64,000 nucleotides of DNA, from assembly GCA_038745855.1 (NCBI GenBank), contig JBCDLC010000001.1, positions 1-64,000 on the forward strand, written 5' to 3'. Below are positions 8,389-17,057 of the stretch, in pieces. Position 1 is the first letter of the stretch, and each line of letters begins with the position of its first letter. A model generated the notes under the pieces. That model had not been told where the DNA came from, did no database searches, and worked only from the letters and a program-made list of their open reading frames with translations. The position numbers were made by a program, and so were the translations under genes. The stretch is from UBA5336 sp038745855. Its GTDB lineage: Bacteria; Pseudomonadota; Alphaproteobacteria; Caulobacterales; Hyphomonadaceae.

Positions 8389-10562
8389 CCAAGTTTCCGG
8401 ATTTCGCGGCACTACCACTCGGCAGTCTAAACGCATGGCACGTATCGACTCGCGCGGCTGGCCAAGAGGGTGACGCTTGGCTGACACCCGAGGGCATCCT
8501 GGTGCGCAACCATTACACCGCAGCCGATACCGCACCATTGGATTTCCTCGACGATTTTCCAGGTCTCCCACCATTCGGCAGAGGCCCCTACCCGACGATG
8601 TATACGCAACGGCCGTGGACCATCCGCCAGTACGCGGGCTTTTCGACGGCCGAGGATTCAAATGCGTTCTACCGGCGCAACCTGGCCGCCGGACAGAAAG
8701 GGCTCTCAGTCGCTTTCGACCTCGCGACCCACAGGGGCTATGACAGCGATCACCCGCGTGTTGTCGGCGATGTCGGTATGGCTGGGGTCGCCATCGACAG
8801 CATATATGACATGCGGACGCTGTTCTCTGGCATCCCGCTCGATCAGATGTCCGTATCCATGACGATGAACGGAGCCGTGCTGCCGGTCATGGCGCTTTAT
8901 GTCGTGGCCGCGGAGGAGCAAGGCGTCACGCCGGACAAGCTTTCAGGAACGATCCAGAACGATATCCTGAAAGAGTTCATGGTACGGAACACCTACATCT
9001 ATCCGCCGATACCCAGTATGCGGATCATTTCGGACATTTTCGCTTATACATCCGCGAACATGCCGCGCTTCAATTCTATTTCGATCTCCGGCTATCACAT
9101 GCAGGAGGCCGGCGCGACGGCCGATCTGGAACTGGCGTATACGATTGCAGACGGGATCGAGTATATCCGTGCAGGGATCGCTGCCGGTTTGGATGTGGAT
9201 GCATTCGCCCCGAGGCTCAGCTTCTTCTGGGCCATTGGCATGAACACTTTCATGGAAGTCGCCAAGATGCGGGCAGCGCGCCTTCTCTGGGCGAAGCTCG
9301 TGAAGTCGGAATTCAACCCCAAGTCGGACAAATCCATCAGTCTACGGACCCACTGCCAAACCTCTGGATGGTCCCTCACCGCACAGGATGTCTACAACAA
9401 TGTGATCCGCACATGCCTGGAAGCGATTGCGGCGGCGGGTGGGCAAACCCAATCGCTGCACACGAACAGCTTCGATGAGGCCCTGGCCCTTCCAACCGAC
9501 TTCTCAGCGCGGATCGCCCGCAACACGCAGCTTTTCCTGCAGCAGGAAGGGGGGGCCGCGCAGACGATCGACCCCTGGGGGGGCTCCTACTATGTGGAGC
9601 GGCTGACGCACGATCTGGCCGCCAAGGCCCTTTCCCATATAAAGGAAGTCGAAGCGATGGGCGGCATGGCCAAGGCCATCGAGGAGGGGCTACCAAAGCT
9701 CCGGATCGAGGAAGCCGCCGCGAAAACACAGGCCCGTATCGACAGCGGCGAACAGACCGTTGTTGGCGTCAACAAGTTCCTGCTGGACGAGGAAGAAGAC
9801 GTGCCGGTGCTCAAGGTCGACAACGCCACCGTGCGCCGGATGCAACTCGACAAGCTTGCGCGCCTGAAGTCGGAACGCGACGAGGGGCAAGTGACAGCCC
9901 GCCTGGACGCCATTGCCACGGCCGCAGGAACCGGCGAGGGGAACTTGCTGGCCCTGGCCGTCGACGCCGCCCGAGCGAAAGCAACCGTTGGTGAGATTTC
10001 GGAAGCGGTGGAGCGCAGCCAGGGCCGGCACCAAGCTGTTATCCGATCGCTGAAAGGGGTCTACGGCCCCGGGGTTGCGTCGACCGACGTGGCGCGGACG
10101 GCCGAAGGCCTGGCGGCTGCGTTCGAGGAGAAGGCGGGACGCAAACCACGGGTCTATATCGCGAAGATGGGCCAGGATGGCCATGACCGCGGACAGAAGG
10201 TTGTCGCATCCGCTCTCATGGATTTGGGCTGGGATGTGGAAATCGGCCCGCTGTTCCAGACGCCCGAGGAAGCGGCAAAAGCGGCCCGAGAGGCCGGCGT
10301 GGACATCGTGGCGGCCTCGTCGCTTGCGGCCGGTCACCTGACCCTTGTCCCGGAACTCAAGCGGGCGCTGGGCAATGAGGGCGCGATGGCGACGAAAATC
10401 ATGGTGGGCGGCGTGATCCCTCCGCAGGATTTCGATGCACTTTATGCCGCCGGAGCCAGCGCAATCTTTCCGCCGGGCACCGTGATCGCGGAAGCAGCCG
10501 TAAAGATGCTGGAAGCACTTGATGCGGATGGTGGGGAAGGCGCTGGCGTTGCGGCCGAGTAG
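8385..10562 (+). CDS. mutB: Methylmalonyl-CoA mutase, large (B12-binding) subunit
   Basis: The 725-residue catalytic subunit has a substrate barrel starting with the conserved GPYPTMYTQRPWTIRQYAGF segment (about residues 66-85) and FDLATHRGYDSDHPRV. Its C-terminal cobalamin domain carries the DxHxxG motif as GQDGHDRG near residue 600. Length is normal. It is translationally coupled to mutA and depends on the adenosyltransferase encoded at 0.3 kb for its cofactor. Neither MeaB chaperone nor methylmalonyl-CoA epimerase is in the window. Confidence 0.96.
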   Translation: MTKFPDFAALPLGSLNAWHVSTRAAGQEGDAWLTPEGILVRNHYTAADTAPLDFLDDFPGLPPFGRGPYPTMYTQRPWTIRQYAGFSTAEDSNAFYRRNLAAGQKGLSVAFDLATHRGYDSDHPRVVGDVGMAGVAIDSIYDMRTLFSGIPLDQMSVSMTMNGAVLPVMALYVVAAEEQGVTPDKLSGTIQNDILKEFMVRNTYIYPPIPSMRIISDIFAYTSANMPRFNSISISGYHMQEAGATADLELAYTIADGIEYIRAGIAAGLDVDAFAPRLSFFWAIGMNTFMEVAKMRAARLLWAKLVKSEFNPKSDKSISLRTHCQTSGWSLTAQDVYNNVIRTCLEAIAAAGGQTQSLHTNSFDEALALPTDFSARIARNTQLFLQQEGGAAQTIDPWGGSYYVERLTHDLAAKALSHIKEVEAMGGMAKAIEEGLPKLRIEEAAAKTQARIDSGEQTVVGVNKFLLDEEEDVPVLKVDNATVRRMQLDKLARLKSERDEGQVTARLDAIATAAGTGEGNLLALAVDAARAKATVGEISEAVERSQGRHQAVIRSLKGVYGPGVASTDVARTAEGLAAAFEEKAGRKPRVYIAKMGQDGHDRGQKVVASALMDLGWDVEIGPLFQTPEEAAKAAREAGVDIVAASSLAAGHLTLVPELKRALGNEGAMATKIMVGGVIPPQDFDALYAAGASAIFPPGTVIAEAAVKMLEALDADGGEGAGVAAE

Positions 10563-10566
10563 CTGC

Positions 10567-10583
10567 AGCACACCCTGTGTGCT
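10567..10583 (+). terminator. Hairpin after mutB
   Basis: AGCACAC (10567-10573) and GTGTGCT (10577-10583) form a seven-pair stem with a three-base loop just after the mutB stop. No T-run follows, so it may be a weak or Rho-assisted terminator, or only mRNA 3'-end protection. Confidence 0.35.
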
Positions 10584-10594
10584 AGCGTATCGTC

Positions 10595-10792
10595 ATGAAT
10601 GCGCTCCTATCCATTCTCGAAGCCACCCGTCACAAAGTGACAACGGCAGAAGTAAAAACTCTCATCCAAGCAGGGCACTTCAAGGAGCCTGGGTATTTGG
10701 CGCCCGACGTTTTCGAACCGAACGATAGGGTTGTGAGCCTCGTCTTTCCCGCGCTCTCGTTTACAGTGGCATATCTTCAAAATTTGTCCTGA
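10595..10792 (+). CDS. Small open frame of unknown function
   Basis: A 65-residue frame starts at an ATG 33 bases after mutB and ends 45 bases before the YbjQ gene. The peptide begins MNALLSILEATRHKVTTAEV and has no motif I recognise, no membrane segment and no clear ribosome binding site. Base composition is lower in GC than its neighbours. It may be a genuine small gene, a decayed remnant or chance. Confidence 0.25.
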   Translation: MNALLSILEATRHKVTTAEVKTLIQAGHFKEPGYLAPDVFEPNDRVVSLVFPALSFTVAYLQNLS

Positions 10793-10837
10793 GATGCCAA
10801 ATCCTTCGCTGAAGCGTCCGAGCAGACAGGAGACAAT

Positions 10838-11158
10838 ATGATTGTGACCACAACGCCGACTATCCAGGGCGCTGAAATCACGCGCTATAATGGACTTGTG
10901 GCCGGTGAAGCGATCATCGGTGCGCACATTTTCAAGGACCTTTTCGCAGGTATCCGCGATATCGTCGGCGGGCGGTCCGAGGCCTATGAACAGACCATCC
11001 GCGAGGCTCGGGAAACGGCTGTGCGCGAGATGGTGGAAGAGGCGCAAAGACTGGGCGGGAACGCCGTTGTCGGTGTCGATATCGATTACGAAGTCGTTGG
11101 CCAGGGAGGCTCGATGATGATGGTGTCCGCGACCGGGACCTCCGTGGTTGTCGAGTAA
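10838..11158 (+). CDS. YbjQ/UPF0145 family protein
   Basis: The 106-residue protein matches the YbjQ family along its whole length: an MIVTTTPTIQG start, the VAGEAIIGAHIFKDLFAGIRDIVGGRSEAYE core and the AQRLGGNAVVGVDIDYE end. The family forms pentameric rings and has been discussed as metal or small-ligand binding, but function is unknown. A CAGGAGA ribosome binding site precedes the ATG. The next gene starts 17 bases after its stop. Confidence 0.92.
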   Translation: MIVTTTPTIQGAEITRYNGLVAGEAIIGAHIFKDLFAGIRDIVGGRSEAYEQTIREARETAVREMVEEAQRLGGNAVVGVDIDYEVVGQGGSMMMVSATGTSVVVE

Positions 11159-11175
11159 CGAGGGCCGCGCTGGCC

Positions 11176-11568
11176 ATGGATGCTCCGCCCGCGCCAGACA
11201 GTCCCGAGGCGTTCCTCGAAACCTGCCGAACTGTGATGGGCAGTCTCCCGGAACCGCTTCGGGCAGCGGCGCGACGCGTTGCGATTGTCATTCGAGATTG
11301 TGCGGAACCCGAGATCCTTTCTGATCTTGGGCTCGACAATCCGTTGGACCTTACGGGTCTCTATTCGGGCGTCTCATTGATCCACGAGAGCGTCATGCAT
11401 CCTTCGCCCGAAGGCCCAATGATCTTTCTCTATCGTCACCCGATCCTCGCCGAATGGCGGGCCCGTGGGGATGTGGACCTGAGCGATCTTATTGCCCATG
11501 TGTTCATCCACGAGTTGGCCCATCATTTCGGTTGGTCGGACGAGGAGATCTATGCCCTGGCGGAGTGA
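11176..11568 (+). CDS. Zincin-like metallopeptidase family protein
   Basis: The 130-residue protein ends in the zinc-binding HExxH motif (FIHELAHHFGWSDEEIYAL, near residue 117), with a downstream acidic residue typical of the small bacterial zincin family. No signal peptide is present, so it acts in the cytoplasm. It is close-packed between the YbjQ and GFA genes. Proteolysis has not been shown for this family and a different role is possible. Confidence 0.85.
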   Translation: MDAPPAPDSPEAFLETCRTVMGSLPEPLRAAARRVAIVIRDCAEPEILSDLGLDNPLDLTGLYSGVSLIHESVMHPSPEGPMIFLYRHPILAEWRARGDVDLSDLIAHVFIHELAHHFGWSDEEIYALAE

Positions 11569-11571
11569 GCC

Positions 11572-11973
11572 ATGACAGAGGCGGGACTGAAGCCCCGAGC
11601 AGGCGGATGCCACTGCGGCGCGGTGCGCTTTGAAGTGATGTTACCAGGCGCGTTCGAGGTGGAGGATTGCAATTGCTCCATCTGCCGGATGAGCGGGAAC
11701 ATCCATGTGATTGTCCCGGCGAGCCGTTTTAAGCTGCTTTCCGGTCAGGCAAGTCTGAGCGAGTACACTTTCAACACGGGCCATGCGAAACACCTCTTCT
11801 GCAGGACCTGCGGGGTGAAGAGTTTCTACGTGCCGCGGTCGAACCCGGACGGATTTGCCGTGACTTGGCGCTGCCTTGATGATTGGAACACGCTGGACGT
11901 TGAAATCTGTCCTTTCGACGGCGTGCAGTGGGAAGCGAACGCCGGGCGGCTTGCGCATAAGTCGAAGGATTAG
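11572..11973 (+). CDS. GFA-family (glutathione-dependent formaldehyde-activating-like) zinc protein
   Basis: The 133-residue protein has the zinc-binding cysteines of the GFA/CENP-V fold: GGCHCGAVRFEV near residues 13-24, CNCSICRMSG near 38-47 and HLFCRTCGVKSFY near 83-95. Most members are not true formaldehyde-activating enzymes, so the family name should not be read as function. It starts three bases after the metallopeptidase gene. Confidence 0.9.
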   Translation: MTEAGLKPRAGGCHCGAVRFEVMLPGAFEVEDCNCSICRMSGNIHVIVPASRFKLLSGQASLSEYTFNTGHAKHLFCRTCGVKSFYVPRSNPDGFAVTWRCLDDWNTLDVEICPFDGVQWEANAGRLAHKSKD

Positions 11974-12013
11974 AGGGGCGGTGCCCTGGCGGACCGGTTC
12001 AGTCGTTTGAGCA

Positions 12014-12553
12014 CTATTCCGGCAGGCGGCGCGGGCCTCCTCCCCGAACGGGCCCGCGGCCTCGGGACAATCCTTCAGCGATCGCCTGGCGATCCTCGAC
12101 GGATAAAGATCCCAATTGTTCGACAAGGGCTGTCTGTATGGCCGTGTCCAGGGCAGCTTGCCGTTCTCTAAGCGCCGCGAAAGCCGCTTCGAGGCGCTCG
12201 GGATCGAATGGGTCGGCGACCATGGCTGCGCGCAGCTCGGCACGGGCTTCGTGACGCGCGGCGAATTGAGGGCGCACTTCCCCGATGGCATTCCTGAAGG
12301 CTTGGCGGATTTCAGTGCGTCGCTCCGCGGGCGCGGCCCGGATGAGCTGCTCCGCGATCCGCGCCTGGGGCGGTGGGCCCCGTTCGCGGCCTCTCGGTTC
12401 GGGCGAGCCTGTTGGCCCGGACACCCACTGTCCGAGGAAAAGACCCACGAAAAGTGTATTCGCCATCAGGGAGCCGGTGAGGAGCGCGCCCCGCCAACGC
12501 GTTGAACGCTTACCGGTCGCTTTGGGCTGAATTTCGGGACCAGTATCGCTCAT
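12014..12553 (-). CDS. Periplasmic heavy-metal sensor-like protein
   Basis: The 179-residue protein has a short cytoplasmic start, one membrane anchor at about residues 24-46 and a long helical periplasmic part rich in Arg, Glu and Ala (residues 60-155). This is the build of the CnrX/CpxP/Spy-like metal-resistance family, which senses metals or misfolded protein and often controls an ECF sigma factor. Its ATG overlaps the stop of the anti-sigma-like gene, and the ECF sigma gene is next, so it may be a third layer of that switch. Confidence 0.75.
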   Translation of the reverse strand: MSDTGPEIQPKATGKRSTRWRGALLTGSLMANTLFVGLFLGQWVSGPTGSPEPRGRERGPPPQARIAEQLIRAAPAERRTEIRQAFRNAIGEVRPQFAARHEARAELRAAMVADPFDPERLEAAFAALRERQAALDTAIQTALVEQLGSLSVEDRQAIAEGLSRGRGPVRGGGPRRLPE

Positions 12554-13035
12554 TTTTCGCGCTCGTCATCGGCAGGGCTGAACGCGGCGAAGTCGTCATC
12601 CAAACCGAGCGCCCCGTAGATCAGTACATCTTCTTCGGTCGTTTGATATTCGGCCCCAGCGCTGCTGGTGGTGTTCACGCCGATGATGAGCCCGACCATG
12701 AGGCTCGCAAGCGCGCCAGAAACAGAGAGCCACGGCGACGGTTCAACGATGCTTGAGGCCAATCGACGCCGCCACGGCTTTGAAGGCGCATGCGCCATGA
12801 TGCGTTGCGCGAGGTCATTGGCGGGCAATGGCTGGTCCAGTGTGTCGAGCAGGTCGTCAAGATGTCCCGATTGGTCGATGGCCCTCAAAAGCGCGGGGCT
12901 CGGGTCAGCCAAACGGGCCAAATTCCCGGCATGGCGATCGGCTTCAGGCCATGCTGCGGGCTCGGCGCCGTATGCTTCGACGAGGGCGATGATACGGTCA
13001 TCCCCACTCGTAGTGTCCCCTTGCCTATCAGCCAT
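12550..13035 (-). CDS. Probable membrane anti-sigma factor
   Basis: The 161-residue protein begins MADRQGDTTSGDDRIIALVE, has an acidic and Ala-rich cytoplasmic part with EAYGAEPAAWPEADRH, then one membrane helix at about residues 108-128, and a short acidic outside part. I took the ATG at 13035, which overlaps the sigma gene's end by eight bases; a longer frame would lie inside the sigma gene. Position behind an ECF sigma gene and topology argue for an anti-sigma role. No ZAS zinc motif is visible. Confidence 0.65.
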   Translation of the reverse strand: MADRQGDTTSGDDRIIALVEAYGAEPAAWPEADRHAGNLARLADPSPALLRAIDQSGHLDDLLDTLDQPLPANDLAQRIMAHAPSKPWRRRLASSIVEPSPWLSVSGALASLMVGLIIGVNTTSSAGAEYQTTEEDVLIYGALGLDDDFAAFSPADDEREK

Positions 13036-13579
13036 GCTCAGCCTCCTTGTCCAGGCCCAGGGTCGCCTTGAGACTGCGCCGCGCCCTGGCCAGCAAGCTC
13101 TCCAAGGCATCGACACTCACATCCATTATCTCTGCTGCTGCGATATTGGTGTGACCTTCAAGCCGGCACAGGACAAGAGCGGCCCGCTGACGCTCGGGCA
13201 AACCGGAGATGGCCTGCTCAATTGCTGCGACCCTCTCGGCCTGATCCAGAGCTTCAACCGGGGTCATGGCCGGGTCGGCATGGTCCGGAAGCGCCTTACC
13301 TGTTAGATCCCGGCGCTTTCGGAGGTGATCGTAGCACAAGTTCAGCGTGACCCGGTGCAACCAGGTCGAGAACTTGGCTTGAGGTTTCCACTTCGCCATA
13401 ACCCGCCACGCCCGAACGAACGTTTCCTGTACGATGTCCTCTGCCGCTGCTGGATCGCCAGTCATTCTCACAGCCACGGCATGAAGCTTCGCAACATGCC
13501 TGCGGATAATCGAAGACTGGGCCCTTTTGTCACCACGGGCCGCTCGGACGATGTCATCGAGATCGGGATCACTGGACAC
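13028..13579 (-). CDS. ECF-type RNA polymerase sigma factor
   Basis: The 183-residue protein has the two ECF domains: sigma-2 with DPAAAEDIVQETFVRAWR and FSTWLHRVTLNLCYDHLRKRR (about residues 42-90), and sigma-4 with LPERQRAALVLCRLEGHTNIAAAEIMDVSVDALESLLARARRSLK (about 128-172). The start appears to be a GTG at 13579. It heads a run with anti-sigma-like and metal-sensor genes and lies next to a secreted EF-hand protein gene, suggesting a cell-surface metal or calcium response. Confidence 0.92.
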   Translation of the reverse strand: MSSDPDLDDIVRAARGDKRAQSSIIRRHVAKLHAVAVRMTGDPAAAEDIVQETFVRAWRVMAKWKPQAKFSTWLHRVTLNLCYDHLRKRRDLTGKALPDHADPAMTPVEALDQAERVAAIEQAISGLPERQRAALVLCRLEGHTNIAAAEIMDVSVDALESLLARARRSLKATLGLDKEAEHG

Positions 13580-13713
13580 ACACTCATCCCGCTACGGATA
13601 AACAGCTGTGCGGAGAAGCGCGCTCGAGTCCGCCGCACACAGACAATCCAGCGGATACCGCCTGGCGGGATTGGAGACATACCCGACCAGGCCGCTGCTG
13701 CACCGTTTCACGC

Positions 13714-14259
13714 TCAGCCTTCGCGGCGCCCACCGAAACGGCGGCGCTTGCGGCGATCCTGCATGGTTTCTGCGGCCGCTTCGATCTCGTCTGAAGAGAT
13801 AATGCCATCGCCGTCTTTATCGATCCGTTCGAACGTGACGGCAGGGCGGGTGTTGAACTCATCGAGACTGAGCGAACCATCCGAATCCGCGTCGGCACGT
13901 TTGAAACTGGCTTCAGCGCGGCGGGCTTGGCGTTCAGCCTTCTGGGCTTCCCGGAACGCCCGGGCCTCATCAGGGTCTATCGCGCCGTCGGCGTTGGTAT
14001 CGGCGTTTGCGAAGTCGGTTTCTCGCTTCGCGTCGATCTCGGCGCGGGTGATTTCTCCGTCACTGTTCAGATCCAACTCGGCGATCCGCTCTTGCATCCG
14101 CGCCTGCATCATGGCGCGTCGTGCCTCGCGGTCACCGGAAGACGCGCCATATGTCGCGCTGCTATTCTGGGTCCCGCTGTCTTGCGCGTGAGCGAGTGCT
14201 GGGAAGCCGGATATTGCGATTGCAACAGCGGCCAGCGCTGAAATTGGAAGACTGTTCAT
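13714..14259 (-). CDS. Secreted protein with four EF-hands
   Basis: The 181-residue protein has a signal peptide ending near residue 25 (ALAHAQ). Four calcium-binding loops follow: DLNSDGEITRAE, DTNADGAIDPDE, DADSDGSLSLDE and DKDGDGIISSDE. All have acidic residues at positions 1 and 12. Between loops 2 and 3 lies a charged helix with many Arg, Ala and Glu. It ends 134 bases before the ECF sigma gene on the same strand. A calcium-buffering or sensing role at the cell surface is likely but not proven. Confidence 0.88.
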   Translation of the reverse strand: MNSLPISALAAVAIAISGFPALAHAQDSGTQNSSATYGASSGDREARRAMMQARMQERIAELDLNSDGEITRAEIDAKRETDFANADTNADGAIDPDEARAFREAQKAERQARRAEASFKRADADSDGSLSLDEFNTRPAVTFERIDKDGDGIISSDEIEAAAETMQDRRKRRRFGGRREG

Positions 14260-14311
14260 GGGTAGGTCCTTGATCTGTTCGGTTTCGCTCCTTGAGCATC
14301 CATTGAACGGA

Positions 14312-17044
14312 TCACAGAGGTGGTTCCGTCGTTTTGATTGGGATTTTCTGCTGAAAAATTTCAGTCACATCGGCTCGTAGCTGGGAGAGGCGAGTCTTCA
14401 GCGCGGCGAAATCCCCCTGCCCCACAGCGCGATAGAGCCGATTTTCCAGACCCGCGGAGAACACGTGGTCGGGCCCAATATCGCCGAGGGCAAGTCGGAC
14501 AACCTGCTGTAACGCCTGCTGGTAGACTAGCGCGGCGTTGAGCGTTTCAGCGATGCGAGGTGCGAAGATGCCGGCTTTCGACAGCCGGCCGATCGCCGCG
14601 CTTGTGTTCCCCGTCACGAGCCCCGCGTCCCCGGATGTGAGCAAAGCCGCCTGCACCACGAACTCGATATCGACGAGTCCGCCCGGCGCACGCTTGAAGT
14701 CCCAAAAACCTTTTGCCGGTTTATCGCGGCCAAGACGGGCGTGCATGTCTGCAATATCAGCCAGGATCGCAGGGTTCTGCGCGCGCGACACAATTGCGGA
14801 TAGCGCACGCTCCATGATCTGTTTCGCAAGGCCAAAATCGCCGGTAATCGGCCTTATCCGGGTCAGGGCCATGTGCTCCCAGGTCCAGGCTTCGTCCCGC
14901 TGATAGCGTTCAAATGCAGCAAGGCTTACGGCAACAGGCCCTGCGCCGCCCGAGGGCCTGAGCCGCATGTCTATTTCGTAGAGCAGCCCCTCTGCGGTTG
15001 GAGCACTCAGTGCACTGATGAGACGTTGGGTGAAGCGGCTGAACCAGGTCTGCGCCTCTCCGCCTGACACTTTGGGATCGAAGAGAACCATCAGATCGAG
15101 ATCAGAACCAGCGGTCAATTCCTCACCGCCCAGTTTACCCATGGCCACGACCTGCCAAACCCCAGGCGCGGGCCCGAAGCGGCGTTCGGTTTCGCGTTCA
15201 GCGGCCTTCGCCATTTCCACGACCGTTGCGTCGGCAAGACCCGTCCAGGCCGCGCCGGCCTCGCGTGCCGTCAACCGGCCATGCAGCAATTTGTGTCCGA
15301 CCAGCAGGCTTGCTTCCTTATGGTAGCGCCGGGCCTTGTCCATCGCCGTTTCAAAGTCTGTCCCTTGCGGAAGGGTGAAGCGTTCGACCTCGCCGCCATC
15401 GATCAGGGCTTCCAGGCACGCGGGCTTGCGCGAAAGCGTGCGGGCCAGCCTTGGCGCAAGGGCGAGCGTTGCGACAAGATCATCGGCAAAGGCGTCCTCA
15501 GCCACGAGCATCGACAACAGTTGAACCCCCGCGCTCAGGCCTTCGAAGAAGGTTGCGAAATTGGCAAAGGCGGCATCGGGCTCGCCACTGTTTGACATCG
15601 TGTCGAGAAGACCGGGCAAGACAGCGGTCAGGAGTTGGCGGCCCCGGTCGGACCGCGTGGCAGGCACGCCGCCCCGGTGCCAGGACTGGACCGTGGCGAT
15701 CACGCGATCTGGTGCCGAAAAACCCATGCGCTCAAGGGTCTTGATGCTGGCGGGATCGATATCAACGCCAGTGAAAACCAGGTTTCCCTCAATAGCCCGG
15801 GCGGTTTGGCGCGCTTCTTCGGAGAACAGGTCCTGATAGTGAGCGTGAACGGTTTGACGGAGATCCACGAGATCGGCTTCGAGCGCTGCCCTCGACGCGT
15901 AGCCGCAAAGTTGGGCCACCTTGTCTCGCTCGTCATCCGATCGAGGCAGCGAATGGGTTTGGGCGTCATTGAGCATCTGGACGCGATGCTCGACACCGCG
16001 CAGGATCCAGTAGGCCTCTGTCAAAGCGCGACTCACAGGCCAGTCGATCACCCCAGCATCAGCAAGGCGGACAAGCGCGCCACACGTCGTCGGGTCGCGA
16101 AGGGTAGAATCGCGGCCACCGAGGATCACCTGTTGGGTTTGGGCAAAGAACTCGATCTCGCGGATTCCACCGGGGCCAAGTTTCAGATCCGCAGCGACAT
16201 TGCCGAGGTCTGGGTCGCCAACTTTCGCGTTGATCATACGCTTTATGGCGTGAACGTCGGAAATCGCCCAGTAGTCGAGGTGGCGCCGCCATACGAAGGG
16301 TTCCAACGTCGCCAGAAATGCGTCCCCAACGGCGATATCTCCGGCGCAGGGCCTGGCCTTGATATAGACCATACGCTCCCAGTTCTGTCCTACGCTTTCG
16401 TAGTAGAGTTCCGCCATCTCGGTCGACACAGCGAGCGGCGTTGATGATGGATCGGGCCGCAGCCGAAAGTCGGTGCGGAACACATAACCGTCTCCCGTGA
16501 CGTTTTCGAACATTGTAATCAGATCACGTATGATCCGGCTCGCGGCGTCGGAGGGGTCACGGTCACCGCCGTCAAAGCGGTGCGGGTCATAGATCGCCAC
16601 CAGGTCAATATCGCTGGAATAGTTGAGCTCCTGGGCGCCGTGCTTGCCTAGAGCCAGGATGGTCAGGCCATTGGTCGCGAGCGCCGTCTTCTGGGCGGCC
16701 AAGCGGAGCGCTGTCTCAACGGCCAAATCGGCCATGGCCGAAAGGCGCGTGGTCAACATCTGACCGCTGGCACATCCGGCAAGGTCCTGGAGGGCGATGA
16801 GAAGATGTCCTTCCCGCTTGAACGCCCGCAGTGTTGGCATGGCGGTATCCGTGGTTTCGAGCGCGGCGAGCGCGCCCGTCCAACGTCGGATCCAAGGATC
16901 GTAGGCGTCTTCAAGATCACCCATCGAGCCAAGTTCGAGCGCATCCAGATCGCGGGATATCAGGCGCCTGAGATAAGGTGCACAGGCGCTCGCCCGCTCA
17001 AGCAGCACGGACCAGTCCTCGGCAAGGGGGCGGATCTCGATCAT
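14312..17044 (-). CDS. glnE: Glutamine synthetase adenylyltransferase / adenylyl-removing enzyme
   Basis: The 910-residue protein adds and removes AMP on glutamine synthetase according to nitrogen status through PII. It has two nucleotidyltransferase halves: the deadenylylating one with NYSSDIDLVAIYD (near residue 142) and the adenylylating one with TAGSDLDLMVLFD (near 644). The GPGGIREIEFFAQ and PGGLVDIEFVVQ segments are the matching helical landmarks. Length agrees with other alphaproteobacterial GlnE proteins. It lies 13 bases after the sensor kinase gene upstream. Confidence 0.96.
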   Translation of the reverse strand: MIEIRPLAEDWSVLLERASACAPYLRRLISRDLDALELGSMGDLEDAYDPWIRRWTGALAALETTDTAMPTLRAFKREGHLLIALQDLAGCASGQMLTTRLSAMADLAVETALRLAAQKTALATNGLTILALGKHGAQELNYSSDIDLVAIYDPHRFDGGDRDPSDAASRIIRDLITMFENVTGDGYVFRTDFRLRPDPSSTPLAVSTEMAELYYESVGQNWERMVYIKARPCAGDIAVGDAFLATLEPFVWRRHLDYWAISDVHAIKRMINAKVGDPDLGNVAADLKLGPGGIREIEFFAQTQQVILGGRDSTLRDPTTCGALVRLADAGVIDWPVSRALTEAYWILRGVEHRVQMLNDAQTHSLPRSDDERDKVAQLCGYASRAALEADLVDLRQTVHAHYQDLFSEEARQTARAIEGNLVFTGVDIDPASIKTLERMGFSAPDRVIATVQSWHRGGVPATRSDRGRQLLTAVLPGLLDTMSNSGEPDAAFANFATFFEGLSAGVQLLSMLVAEDAFADDLVATLALAPRLARTLSRKPACLEALIDGGEVERFTLPQGTDFETAMDKARRYHKEASLLVGHKLLHGRLTAREAGAAWTGLADATVVEMAKAAERETERRFGPAPGVWQVVAMGKLGGEELTAGSDLDLMVLFDPKVSGGEAQTWFSRFTQRLISALSAPTAEGLLYEIDMRLRPSGGAGPVAVSLAAFERYQRDEAWTWEHMALTRIRPITGDFGLAKQIMERALSAIVSRAQNPAILADIADMHARLGRDKPAKGFWDFKRAPGGLVDIEFVVQAALLTSGDAGLVTGNTSAAIGRLSKAGIFAPRIAETLNAALVYQQALQQVVRLALGDIGPDHVFSAGLENRLYRAVGQGDFAALKTRLSQLRADVTEIFQQKIPIKTTEPPL

Positions 17045-17057
17045 GGCGAGACCTTAA

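Noticed and set aside
14312..17044. Kinase and glnE as one nitrogen-sensing unit
   Set aside because: They are close (13 bases) but the kinase pairs with the overlapping OmpR-type regulator next to degP, and it has no NtrB features.
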